Part shown: piece by piece, positions 30,467 through 38,734 of the stretch
How the letters are laid out: every line of letters begins with the position of its first letter
How positions within the stretch are numbered: position 1 is the stretch's first letter
Assembly: GCF_902497855.1 (NCBI RefSeq)
Contig: NZ_CABVHU010000006.1
Span: 124,001 to 188,000 of the forward strand
Reading direction: 5' to 3'
Length of the DNA stretch: 64,000 nucleotides
DNA from: Pseudomonas fluorescens
Lineage (GTDB): Bacteria; Pseudomonadota; Gammaproteobacteria; Pseudomonadales; Pseudomonadaceae
The notes under the pieces: model-generated
The model's input: the letters and a program-made list of their open reading frames with translations, nothing else
Told to the model about the DNA's origin: nothing
Databases searched by the model: none
Translations under genes and position numbers: made by a program

Positions 30467-30679
30467 TCACCGATCATTCAGCAGTTCGGCGACCCCGCGC
30501 GTGATGAATTCCAGGTTCTCATCGAGCTTGTTCAGAGAGCTGCGGATCCTGACGGCATGCTCGGCGGGGCCATGCAGTTGCTCGATCCAGATGGAGAGCG
30601 CCTCGACGGACTCCGCAATGGCGAGCTGGTTTTCGTTGAGCTTGAATATCAGCGAAGGGACGAGGTCGTGGGTAGGCAT
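30467..30679 (-). CDS. small hypothetical protein (70 aa)
   Basis: No family recognised. The 70-residue product begins MPTHDLVPSL and is predicted helical and acidic, with no signal peptide or membrane segment. ATG 30679 is chosen because AAGGAGGAATCAGCC precedes it, a strong ribosome binding site; the frame extends to 30730 but without a site. It is one of three short minus-strand ORFs between two copies of tRNA-Val(GAC). Confidence 0.6.
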   Translation of the reverse strand: MPTHDLVPSLIFKLNENQLAIAESVEALSIWIEQLHGPAEHAVRIRSSLNKLDENLEFITRGVAELLNDR

Positions 30680-30786
30680 GGCTGATTCCTCCTTTGAGTG
30701 AGGAAAGCGTAGCAGGCAAAAAATCTGCAATCCGCACGATCCTCCCCGGCTTCACTCGGCGTAAGCGGTCAGCCGAGTCTATTGCT

Positions 30787-30975
30787 TCAGCTTGCGATCG
30801 CGATTCTCAGAGCTACCGCGGCTTCAAGAAGCTTATTCGCCTGGCTCGAGACAGCGGTTGCCAAGGGAGCATTTCCGGCGTCTTTCAACATGGCTGCCAA
30901 ATCGAGCAGCTTCCCCACCTCGATCTCGACTACGCGAACGGATTCGGTTATCTGGTATTGAAGTGAGTGCGCCAT
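30787..30975 (-). CDS. small hypothetical protein (62 aa)
   Basis: No family recognised. The 62-residue product starts MAHSLQYQITESV and is helix-prone, rich in alanine and leucine (LLDLAAMLKDAG, LLEAAVALRIAIAS). GAGG lies 6 bases before ATG 30975. It sits between the other two small ORFs of the tRNA-Val-bracketed segment, in the same orientation, and a short operon is possible. An overlapping 69-codon ORF in another frame looks like a shadow. Confidence 0.5.
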   Translation of the reverse strand: MAHSLQYQITESVRVVEIEVGKLLDLAAMLKDAGNAPLATAVSSQANKLLEAAVALRIAIAS

Positions 30976-31039
30976 GCCATAAGCCCTCGTTCCAGATCGG
31001 CCAGGACTCCCGTATGCCAGGTAGTCCGCGGTACCTCTT

Positions 31040-31249
31040 TCAATGAAGCGTCTTGACCCTGCGACTTTCGCCGATCCTGATCCGGTCCAGCGCCCGGTTT
31101 AGAGAGTCCAGGGCATCGAGCAGGGCTTTCGCCTCGGTTTCCCGACCATCTCCCCAAAGTCGTTCAGCCATTTTATTCAGGGCCTGGATGGATCTCTCTA
31201 TTTCGGCAGAGCTTGCTGTACTGGTGTCTGTCGGGTGTTTCTTTGTCAT
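31040..31249 (-). CDS. small hypothetical protein (69 aa)
   Basis: No family recognised. From ATG 31249 the product begins MTKKHPTDTSTASSAEIERS and continues as a charged helical protein (ALNKMAERLWGDGRETEAKALLDALDSL). The ribosome binding site is weak (GAAATTGTGAAA). It is the first of the three small ORFs read leftward from the second tRNA-Val copy. Codon pattern and lack of stops favour a real gene, with moderate confidence. Confidence 0.5.
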   Translation of the reverse strand: MTKKHPTDTSTASSAEIERSIQALNKMAERLWGDGRETEAKALLDALDSLNRALDRIRIGESRRVKTLH

Positions 31250-31371
31250 TTTCACAATTTCTGCAGTGCCCGCACGAAAAAAGGTGACGGGATTATTCTC
31301 CTGGAAGGAACGAAAAAAAATAGATCCCCCTTTTTTATTCCCCGAAAATCCGTAGAATGCCGCCACACAGC

Positions 31372-31448
31372 AGGCACGTAGCTCAGTTGGTTAGAGCACC
31401 ACCTTGACATGGTGGGGGTCGTTGGTTCGAGTCCAATCGCGCCTACCA
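31372..31448 (+). tRNA. tRNA-Val(GAC), copy 2
   Basis: Identical over 77 nt to the copy at 30211. The shared block starts at about TCCGTAGAATGCC and runs through the terminator, so the -10 box is kept but the TTGACA -35 box of copy 1 is missing. It may be poorly transcribed unless another -35 serves it. Confidence 0.95.
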
Positions 31449-31479
31449 AACAAAATCCGCTCTGCTGGGCGGTCTGGAA

Positions 31480-31507
31480 GGGCTCACCGGGAGGTGGGCC
31501 CTTTTTT
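31480..31507 (+). terminator. intrinsic terminator after tRNA-Val copy 2
   Basis: GGGCTCACC-GGGA-GGTGGGCCC followed by TTTTTT; a near copy of the hairpin at 30319 with a different tetraloop. Confidence 0.9.
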
Positions 31508-31643
31508 GTTGTTTTTGATTTATGCACAACGTTCACAGCCTATCGGAATCGTTCACACCGGGGGTAATGTGAGCGCCTGGAGCCTGTTCCGGTCTGCGAT
31601 TCTTCCCTATAGCCCGAGCCTCGTCACCACCGGTCTTCTCCCG

Positions 31644-32168
31644 CTATTGAATAATTGCAACTGCTCCTCCACCTCCACCTCCGGTGCCACCGCCACCGCC
31701 ACCCCCACCCCCAGATCCACCGCCACCCGCAGACCCGCCGCCAGATCCGCCGCTACCTCCCGATCCGCTTCCAGATCCGGTTCCTGCTCCCGTTCCTGAT
31801 GTGGAGCCGGACGATGTGGTGGACGCGTCCCCATCGGAATCATCGTCATCACGGGTGCTGGCGTAGCCGCCGGCAATAGCGAATTGTTTAAGCAGGAGGT
31901 CATAACTAACGATAGCGGCTACATTTTTGCCTTGGTAGCCTACACCTACGGGGAGCCCAAACATTGGGGTGGGGGCAAAGGGATAGTAGCTGACACCTGC
32001 CGACGCGATGCCGCTATTTTCATCCCTGCTGGAAGTTGCATGAAGTGTAAAGCCTATGCCGGTATTTGCACCAAAAGCATAAGTTATGCCAGCAAAAGCG
32101 CCTATGTCAGCGTGTGCGATCGATGCCGCACAAGAGACAAGCGCAGCAGCTAAAATAATTCTTTTCAT
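31644..32168 (-). CDS. exported protein with glycine/serine-rich C-terminal tail
   Basis: A 174-residue protein of unknown function. MKRIILAAALVSCAASIAHA is a clear signal peptide. The mature N-terminal part looks like a short beta-rich outer-membrane-type domain (FAGITYAFGANTGIGFTLHA, GVSYYPFAP), and is followed by an acidic DDDDSDGD patch and a tail of about 60 residues made almost only of Gly, Ser and Thr. The repetitive tail makes slippage likely. ATG 32168 gives the clean signal peptide; a GTG lies three codons earlier. Confidence 0.72.
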   Translation of the reverse strand: MKRIILAAALVSCAASIAHADIGAFAGITYAFGANTGIGFTLHATSSRDENSGIASAGVSYYPFAPTPMFGLPVGVGYQGKNVAAIVSYDLLLKQFAIAGGYASTRDDDDSDGDASTTSSGSTSGTGAGTGSGSGSGGSGGSGGGSAGGGGSGGGGGGGGGTGGGGGGAVAIIQ

Positions 32169-32473
32169 TTCTATCACCCCAAGGAAGCTCTGGAAAAGTC
32201 CTCTTTCTCTCAGCCCACAAAAAGCAATAACTCATGAATTTTTAAGTTGTTATTTTTAGATCGGCTCCTTCGAGCCGGATGGGGGTTTTCCAGGGCCCCA
32301 ACGTCTGCAACATGACGTGAGCTTAGGCTCGGAGGGGGGACTTTCAAGACCGTTCGTCGGCAGATTTTTGCGAGTGATGCCGTGCTTGATGGTCCCGGAT
32401 TGAGGCCGCCGGGCTTTGCGCCAGGCTGAGCGGCTCTCATACAACACAACCTGCAAAGGAGGGCGAACGTGCT
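32169..32473. other. intergenic region without a supported gene
   Basis: This 305-base gap holds a perfect hairpin CGGCTC-CTTC-GAGCCG at 32262-32277 with no T-run, and AAAGGAGG at 32456-32463, probably the ribosome site for the following small ORF. ORFs drawn here on the minus strand show no family features. Confidence 0.5.
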
Positions 32474-32695
32474 ATGCGCAACTTCAAACTGAAGTTCCTG
32501 AACGACGCCGATGACTCATGCCCGAAGTGCTACGAGAGCGATAAACCCATCAAAGTCGGAGATGCAATTTTTGTTGAAAACGGCTTTTGGCATGGTGTTA
32601 TGGATATTCGAATTCTGAAGAAAGATATTCTGCTAACTCTTTCGAAATCCTCTCAGTCTCCAGCTTCATCGTCTCGGCTATCTGCCAAGAGATGA
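32474..32695 (+). CDS. small hypothetical protein, probably truncated
   Basis: A 73-codon ORF starting MRNFKLKFLNDADD with one CPKC pair (SCPKCYES), reminiscent of a zinc-knuckle start, and GDAIFVENGFWHGVMDI. AAAGGAGG lies about 10 bases before ATG 32474. The last 20 or so residues (SKSSQSPASSS...) are antisense to the antitoxin remnant at 32598 and look unnatural, so the original gene was probably cut there by the arrival of that module. Confidence 0.4.
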   Translation: MRNFKLKFLNDADDSCPKCYESDKPIKVGDAIFVENGFWHGVMDIRILKKDILLTLSKSSQSPASSSRLSAKR

Positions 32696-32783
32696 GGCGC
32701 TTCAGCGCGGCTGCGCAGACTTCCTCGACAAGGCCTTGTTCGGCGAGGAAGTCGTCAAAGTCAGATCCGATATTTTTGTTCAT
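32598..32783 (-). pseudogene. remnant of an XRE/Fis-like antitoxin gene
   Basis: The N-terminal 40 residues (MNKNIGSDFDDFLAEQGLVE, AAALKRLISWQIAETMK) match the start of the small HTH antitoxins that pair with Gp49/HigB-like toxins in Pseudomonas. After that the reading changes to ETERISKELAEYL and stops, so the DNA-binding HTH half is missing. The fragment lies 10 bases downstream of a decayed toxin end in the same orientation. Confidence 0.6.
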
Positions 32784-32793
32784 GCGCTGTACC

Positions 32794-32925
32794 TCATAGT
32801 CTTGCTTTGCGCTGCTTGGCAGTGGCCATGTCAGACGCTGGTGTTTTTTTGCTCTTCTTGATGAAGCCGTGGAGCAGAACCATTCGGAGCCTGCGACGGT
32901 GAAGAGAACACGGGAGAGTGGCGAT
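32794..32925 (-). pseudogene. remnant of a Gp49/HigB-like toxin gene (C-terminal part, frameshifted)
   Basis: On the minus strand the frame ending at 32794 reads MVLLHGFIKKSKKTPASD and MATAKQRKARL, a typical C terminus of phage-derived Gp49-like (RelE/HigB-related) toxins. Just upstream FTVAGS appears only if one base is restored before MVLL, and a further shift joins PVF, so at least two frameshifts have broken the gene. No start or N-terminal half is visible. Confidence 0.6.
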
Positions 32926-33140
32926 GATGACGTGGAGTCGCAATCAGGCGGTTCTGAAGGGGGCGTGAGAAATTTCCCATAGAGTAAGCGGTAAACCGAT
33001 CATTCATTAGTCTTGTGTAATTGGCGCTCATAAAGCTATCGAAGCCGGCCTTTTTATCGGTCGGATTCTAGTAAGGGAGCACGGCTTGTCAGCAATTCGG
33101 GCGTAAACTAGCCGGGCTACCTCATCAAAAGGAGCCGCAT

Positions 33141-33335
33141 ATGATCGCCGACCAAACCAACAAACAGGCCGCTGATACCCGGACTGTCTGGGATCAGTAC
33201 TTCTGCGCTGCGTTGATTGCAGAAAGCAACCTGACGGCACCCGTTGTCGGAGGGGCTACGCACGAGGACAGGCAGAACCTGTTGATTGAAAGGGCCAGAA
33301 CCCTTGCCGACAAGATGATGGAAAACAGGAAATAA
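33141..33335 (+). CDS. small hypothetical protein (64 aa)
   Basis: A 64-residue protein of unknown function starting MIADQTNKQAADTRTVWD, helical, soluble, without signal peptide. AAAAGGAG lies 6-7 bases before ATG 33141 and a strong terminator follows the stop, so this is a well-formed single-gene unit. No paralogue is seen in the window. Confidence 0.7.
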   Translation: MIADQTNKQAADTRTVWDQYFCAALIAESNLTAPVVGGATHEDRQNLLIERARTLADKMMENRK

Positions 33336-33338
33336 CCG

Positions 33339-33366
33339 GAGCCCAGCCATCGCGCTGGGCTCTTTC
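33339..33366 (+). terminator. intrinsic terminator after the 64-aa gene
   Basis: GAGCCCAGC-CATCGC-GCTGGGCTC followed by TTTC, directly after the stop of the small gene at 33335. Confidence 0.8.
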
Positions 33367-33383
33367 TGTCCGGGGTGTCCGGC

Positions 33384-34136
33384 TCAGGTGATCATGTCTA
33401 CTTTGCCAGTCGCCAGGCGATAGACGCCGCCCACTATCTTCAACGTGCCCTTGCTCAGCGCATCGGTCAGCAAGGGCGAGGCATGTTTCAGGCGCTCCAC
33501 CGAGTCTTTGACGTTTTGCGCGGTGGCGTTTTCGATAAGGCTCCCGGGTTGGCTGAGCACTTTCTCGATCGAAGGCTTGAGCGCGTCAGTCAGTTTCGGG
33601 ATATGGCCAGGGAAAACGGTGTGGTCCTTGACGGCTTTGATGCCTGCATCGATGGCGCCGCAGCTTTCGTGGCCGAGCACGAGGATCAAGGGTGCACCGA
33701 GTACCGCGACGGCGTATTCGAGGCTGGCCAACCCCTCGTCCGTGACGAAGTTGCCCGCGACTCGTATGGCGAAAAGATCGCCTCGGGCGGTGTCGAACGC
33801 GTACTCGGGGGCAATGCGAGAGTCGGAGCAACCCAATACCGCCACGAACGGGTTCTGGCCGGAGACCAGGGCTTCTCGCTCATCCTTGAAGTCATGGGTC
33901 TTGGAATCGCCGGCAACATAACGTTGATTGCCTTCCATCAGTCTTCGCAGGGCATTGTCGGGGCTGATCGAGTTTTGCGGTTTGGGGGGAGCGGCGGTTT
34001 TCTCTGCCGCCCGGGCGATCTTGTCGGGCAGTGCACCAGCCAGTAGCAGGGCGCCTGCGCCCAGTCCGGCAAACCGAAGAAACCTACGACGACCACTCGC
34101 GATTGGCATGGCGTTTGAATCACATGATTCACACAT
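33384..34136 (-). CDS. beta-class carbonic anhydrase, exported
   Basis: A 250-residue carbonic anhydrase interconverting CO2 and bicarbonate. The zinc-site motifs are CSDSR and HESCGA (Cys, Asp/Arg pair, His-x2-Cys). The N terminus carries a twin-arginine-like signal (GRRRFLRFAGLGAGALLLAG) ending near ARAAE, so the enzyme is probably placed in the periplasm by Tat. Starts at 34136 (MCESCDSNA) or 34109 (MPIASGRRR) are both possible; neither has a strong ribosome site, and 34136 is taken. It is transcribed toward the terminator of the 64-aa gene. Confidence 0.9.
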   Translation of the reverse strand: MCESCDSNAMPIASGRRRFLRFAGLGAGALLLAGALPDKIARAAEKTAAPPKPQNSISPDNALRRLMEGNQRYVAGDSKTHDFKDEREALVSGQNPFVAVLGCSDSRIAPEYAFDTARGDLFAIRVAGNFVTDEGLASLEYAVAVLGAPLILVLGHESCGAIDAGIKAVKDHTVFPGHIPKLTDALKPSIEKVLSQPGSLIENATAQNVKDSVERLKHASPLLTDALSKGTLKIVGGVYRLATGKVDMIT

Positions 34137-34349
34137 GATCTTGTGTACTCGGGTCAGTTGGGGGGAACGACTTCGCATCAAGGGCTGGTGCCGCGACGAG
34201 CTGTCAGCGCTTGTGGGGGGGAGTCTAGTCGCGATCCGCCTGGCGATTGACGCTTCGAGTGTTTGATGATTTTTCTGCGCGATGCACGTCCTTGTTTCAT
34301 GCGCTACTACTCAAAGGCGGATTCATTTCGTCCTGACGGGAGTATTTCG

Positions 34350-34805
34350 ATGCTGGCTCACTGGATTCTGGCGGCGGTTCATCTCTTGGCGTTTGCCCTG
34401 GGCTTCTGGGCGGTGCTCGCGCGTGGCACGGCACTTCGGCGCCTGGCCGCCGGGGCCGGGGAGGCCCGCAGTGTATTGATCGCGGACAATCTGTGGGGGA
34501 TCTCGGCCGCCATTCTATTGATCACCGGTGGGATGCGAGCCTTTGGCGGCTACGAGAAGGGCACTGATTATTATCTTCATCAGCCGTTGTTTCACCTCAA
34601 ATTGACATTATTCGTGCTTATTCTGGTGCTGGAAATCGCACCGATGGTGACGCTGGTCAAATGGCGGATGGCGCGGGCGCGGGGGGCGACGATCGATACC
34701 GGCCGTGCGCAGCTGTTTGCACGGATCAGTCATATCGAAGCGATGCTGGTGTTGCTGATGGTGGTGGCGGCCACGGGCATTGCGCGGGGTGTGACTTTTG
34801 GTTAG
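34350..34805 (+). CDS. DUF2214 family membrane protein
   Basis: A 151-residue inner-membrane protein with about four hydrophobic helices (HWILAAVHLLAFALGFWAVLA, LIADNLWGISAAILLITGG, FHLKLTLFVLILVLEIAPMV, MLVLLMVVAATGIARG). The pattern and length match DUF2214, whose function is unknown. The frame extends back to 34263, but ATG 34350 starts directly at the first helix and is preferred. It is divergent from the carbonic anhydrase gene. Confidence 0.82.
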   Translation: MLAHWILAAVHLLAFALGFWAVLARGTALRRLAAGAGEARSVLIADNLWGISAAILLITGGMRAFGGYEKGTDYYLHQPLFHLKLTLFVLILVLEIAPMVTLVKWRMARARGATIDTGRAQLFARISHIEAMLVLLMVVAATGIARGVTFG

Positions 34806-35025
34806 TCGAGCGCCAGGGTGCCCTTTTTCGGGGCGAGCCCGAAACGTCTGCCCTTCAGATGGTGAAGCTGGGCAGCAGGATCGGCTTCACGTTCTCGACT
34901 GCATCGCCCGTCAGTGCCATGGCCATCGAGAAGGGGTGTGAGAAATGAAAGTCGATGCGATGCATGAATCTCTAGCCAGCCATGGTTCCGGGGGTGAACG
35001 GGCTGGCTACCGACTACAGCAGGAT

Positions 35026-35217
35026 TCAGGACTGCGGCTTGTCCGGGGCGGTCAGGCCAGCCTGGATACGCTGATAAATCTCTTCGCGGTGCACGGCAAC
35101 GTCTTTCGGAGCGTTGATGCCGATCCTGACTTGTTGGCCGCTAACGCCCAGGATGGTGATCGTAATGTCATCACCAATATTTATGCTTTCACCGACTTTG
35201 CGGGTGAGTATCAGCAT
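35026..35217 (-). CDS. csrA: carbon storage regulator CsrA/RsmA family
   Basis: A 63-residue CsrA-type RNA-binding protein starting [18 protein letters not shown], which binds GGA motifs in mRNA leaders to control translation. The family pattern [33 protein letters not shown] is complete, including the conserved R44-type VHREEIY segment. AAGGAG precedes ATG 35217 with good spacing. Pseudomonas genomes usually hold several csrA paralogues (RsmA, RsmE, others); which one this is cannot be fixed here, since the C-terminal tail ([11 protein letters not shown]) is variable. Confidence 0.92.
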
Positions 35218-35467
35218 GGTCTTCTCCTTGATTGCTTTATGGGGCACCTGATTCGGACAGTGCAGAGGTCGGTGTTCTATATAGATTAGTGCGAAGTCTC
35301 ACGGTTTGGGTGCCTCTTTCTGACGCGCAGATGCTGCATTAATTCCCAAGGCGTAACTATACAGAGGCCGCAACCATGATTCTCGTTGTTTTGAGTCGAT
35401 TTTGCGGCACTCGGGAAGTATTCATGGATGCTAAAATCTGCGCTTTAGGCATTCAGAGGGCAGCGTT

Positions 35468-35833
35468 GTGCGCAAATTGGTCTTGGTATTCGCGGTACTG
35501 GCACTGGCGGGATGCGGTGAGGGCAAGCGCCCTGACGTGCCAAAGCCGCAGACGACAGCGGCGACCGCACCGGTGGAGGCCTCTGCACCAAAATGGGATC
35601 TGGAGGTGCGCGGTGAAATAACCCAGGCTGTCAGCGACCTCAGCGGCTGGCTGATCGAGCACAGTTTCGTTTCCAGTGTCGTCAAGGAAAATGGCAAGAC
35701 GCGGATTCTGCTCGGACCATTCAATTCCAGGGCCGAGGCCGAAGCCAAACAGGCCGAAGTGGCCGCGGCGCTCACCCGGGCGAAAAAACAGAACATCGAA
35801 TTGCTGGTCGTCGAACGCACGGCGCCCTTGTAG
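35468..35833 (+). CDS. lipoprotein with SPOR-like C-terminal domain
   Basis: A 121-residue lipoprotein. The signal MRKLVLVFAVLALAGC ends in a lipobox (LAGC), so Cys16 would be lipidated. A short linker is followed by a domain that resembles SPOR (ITQAVSDLSGWLIEHSF, GKTRILLGPFNSRAEAEAKQAEVAAAL). Such proteins bind septal peptidoglycan. The start codon is GTG 35468. It is followed directly by REP repeats. Confidence 0.75.
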   Translation: MRKLVLVFAVLALAGCGEGKRPDVPKPQTTAATAPVEASAPKWDLEVRGEITQAVSDLSGWLIEHSFVSSVVKENGKTRILLGPFNSRAEAEAKQAEVAAALTRAKKQNIELLVVERTAPL

Positions 35834-36015
35834 GAGCGAGCTTGCTCGCGAAGGCCTCAAGGGCGCCGCGTTCATTCAGAAGATACGCGTTATCGTTGAT
35901 GCCCATCGCCTTTGTAGGAGCTAGCTTGCTAGCGAAGGTCTCAAGGGCGACGCGTTCATTCAGAAGATACGCGTTATCGTTGACCACCATCGCGAGCAAG
36001 CTTGCTCCTACACAG
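35829..36015. repeat. tandem REP units with compensatory arm changes
   Basis: Two direct ~84-bp units start at about 35829 and 35913, each TGTAGGAGC then TCAAGGGCG-C/A-CGCGTTCATTC and GAAGATACGCGTTATCGTTG, followed by one inverted palindrome at about 35993-36013. The palindrome arms differ between units, GCGAGC-TT-GCTCGC and GCTAGC-TT-GCTAGC, but stay complementary. Confidence 0.8.
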
Positions 36016-36034
36016 CAAAGATCTCAGCCAACGC

Positions 36035-36724
36035 TCAACCGCAGGCTTTCAAGTCCACCGGCCCGACAAACTCGTTGCCGCGTCCCATCACGCAGCCCAC
36101 GCTCTGGTTGCGCTGACGTTCCCAGGCTTCTACCGGATAGGTTTTGTTCCAGGCTTCGTACAGCTGCCGATCCTGTTTCGACAGGCGCAAACCGTACTGC
36201 TTGCTCATGTAGAAATACGTCCGGGCAATCATGCCCCGAATGGAAGGGCGGGGCATGACCTTCTTTGCCTTGAAATCGACCTGGGTCAGGCACGAACCGT
36301 ATTGACCGGTTTGCACCGGCAGCCAGCCGAAACTGAAGTTGCTGCGATCGCCATTCACCTCGCCGATGCTCGGCACCAGGTTATGCAGGTCGGCCTCGGC
36401 TTTCTGGTAGACCGGATCGTAGCGCGTGCAATTCTTGCGCCCGCCTTCCTGCCAGCACTGACGCTGATGGCCGATCTGCCAGGCCGGGACAATGTGTTCC
36501 CACTCGATGCGGGATGCGCGCTTGGCGTTTTTGCGCGGTATATAACCGCAGGCCGCCAGGTTGACCTTGTTGCCGGTGTATTTACAGCCGCAATAAAACT
36601 CGGTGGATTGCGGGGCGTACAGCTTCCAGGCGACTTTCTTGGCTTCGCTGAAGGTGCGTGGGGCGCCTGCCTGGGCGCCAAGGGTGATGAACAGAAACAG
36701 CACAGCAAACCAGCGGACACTCAT
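36035..36724 (-). CDS. endA: endonuclease I family protein
   Basis: A 229-residue periplasmic or secreted DNase. A signal peptide (VRWFAVLFLFITLGAQAG) precedes the endonuclease I domain with the catalytic beta-beta-alpha-metal motif EWEHIVPAWQIG, ADLHNLVPSIGEVNGDRSN, and several cysteines likely to form disulfides. EndA-type enzymes cut double-stranded DNA non-specifically outside the cytoplasm. ATG 36724 is used since it gives the signal peptide directly. Its start is 4 bases after the stop of the DUF1654 gene, so both may share the LexA-type promoter. Confidence 0.9.
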   Translation of the reverse strand: MSVRWFAVLFLFITLGAQAGAPRTFSEAKKVAWKLYAPQSTEFYCGCKYTGNKVNLAACGYIPRKNAKRASRIEWEHIVPAWQIGHQRQCWQEGGRKNCTRYDPVYQKAEADLHNLVPSIGEVNGDRSNFSFGWLPVQTGQYGSCLTQVDFKAKKVMPRPSIRGMIARTYFYMSKQYGLRLSKQDRQLYEAWNKTYPVEAWERQRNQSVGCVMGRGNEFVGPVDLKACG

Positions 36725-36728
36725 CGAC

Positions 36729-36968
36729 TCAATCTTCCTTCGGCACAACCCAGAAAATCTGCACGCCGCCATCGTCGCGATAGGCGAGGGTGACGTTGTC
36801 GTTCTCATCGATTTCTTCGAGCAATTGTTCCCACTCGTCCATGGGTTCGTCCGGCAGACGGAAGATCAATGCGGCTTTGGCTTTTTGCGCGGTGGGGGAG
36901 TTGATGATTTTCTGAACGCGCAGACCCATGCGTGTGTAGGCGTCGGGAGAAACAGAGTTAGAGGCCAC
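36729..36968 (-). CDS. DUF1654 domain-containing protein
   Basis: A 79-residue protein of the DUF1654 family, found mostly in Pseudomonas and of unknown function. The pattern SPDAYTRMGLRVQKIINSP, AQKAKAALIFRLPDEPMDEW and LLEEIDENDNVTLAYRDDGGV matches. GTG 36968 is chosen as the start because AAGGATAATTCC precedes it and because upstream codons would run into a LexA-like operator. It lies just upstream of endA in the same orientation. Confidence 0.78.
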   Translation of the reverse strand: MASNSVSPDAYTRMGLRVQKIINSPTAQKAKAALIFRLPDEPMDEWEQLLEEIDENDNVTLAYRDDGGVQIFWVVPKED

Positions 36969-36986
36969 GGAATTATCCTTATTAAG

Positions 36987-37002
36987 CTGTACGTGCATAC
37001 AG
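36987..37002 (-). promoter_or_regulatory. LexA (SOS) box before the DUF1654-endA genes
   Basis: CTGTACGTGCATACAG has the CTGT-N8-ACAG arrangement of a LexA operator. It lies 18 bases upstream of the GTG start and overlaps a possible -10 (TACTGT on the minus strand, 36999-37004) with TTGCGA as -35 (37022-37027) at 17-base spacing. LexA bound here would block the promoter. Confidence 0.75.
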
Positions 37003-37186
37003 TATTTAACTGTAGGCATTTTCGCAACTACTTAAAATTCAAGAAAATCCTCTGACAGCTGTTTTTTCCGTTTGGTGTAGGAAGGCGGCAAATTTTTATC
37101 GGAGTATCGGAAGGCGGTGATAACCACTCGCCAAAGGGCGAGTGGTCAGCGCGATGCCCGACCGGAACCGGTCAGGCGAGGGCGAA

Positions 37187-38599
<1,413 letters not shown>

Positions 38600-38648
38600 T
38601 TGACAATTGAAGGCTGGATTCGCATAGTTCAATCCGCAAACGTTTGCG
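38600..38648 (+). promoter_or_regulatory. rbs operon promoter and LacI-type operator
   Basis: TTGACA (38600-38605) and CATAGT (38623-38628) are 17 bases apart. Just downstream lies the perfect palindrome CGCAAACGTTTGCG (38635-38648), the CG-centred type bound by LacI/GalR repressors. The operon encodes such a repressor (rbsR), so autoregulation by RbsR through this site is the simplest reading. Confidence 0.75.
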
Positions 38649-38734
38649 CGATGCTGTCGATGGCTTGCCCAACGGCAGGCGCCCTGTTCCAGTGCAAGCG
38701 TTGCTCACAATAATCATAAGATCGGAGTGAACCC

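Noticed and set aside
30948..31157. 69-codon minus-strand ORF overlapping two small genes
   Set aside because: Arg/Gly/Pro-rich shadow in another frame, without ribosome site.
31684..31866. Proline-rich plus-strand ORF opposite the glycine-rich gene
   Set aside because: It is the complement of the GGN repeats; the minus-strand frame has a signal peptide and a natural start.
33375..34046. ORFs antisense to the carbonic anhydrase gene
   Set aside because: The opposite strand has the complete CSDSR and HESCGA motifs and a Tat signal; these are shadows.
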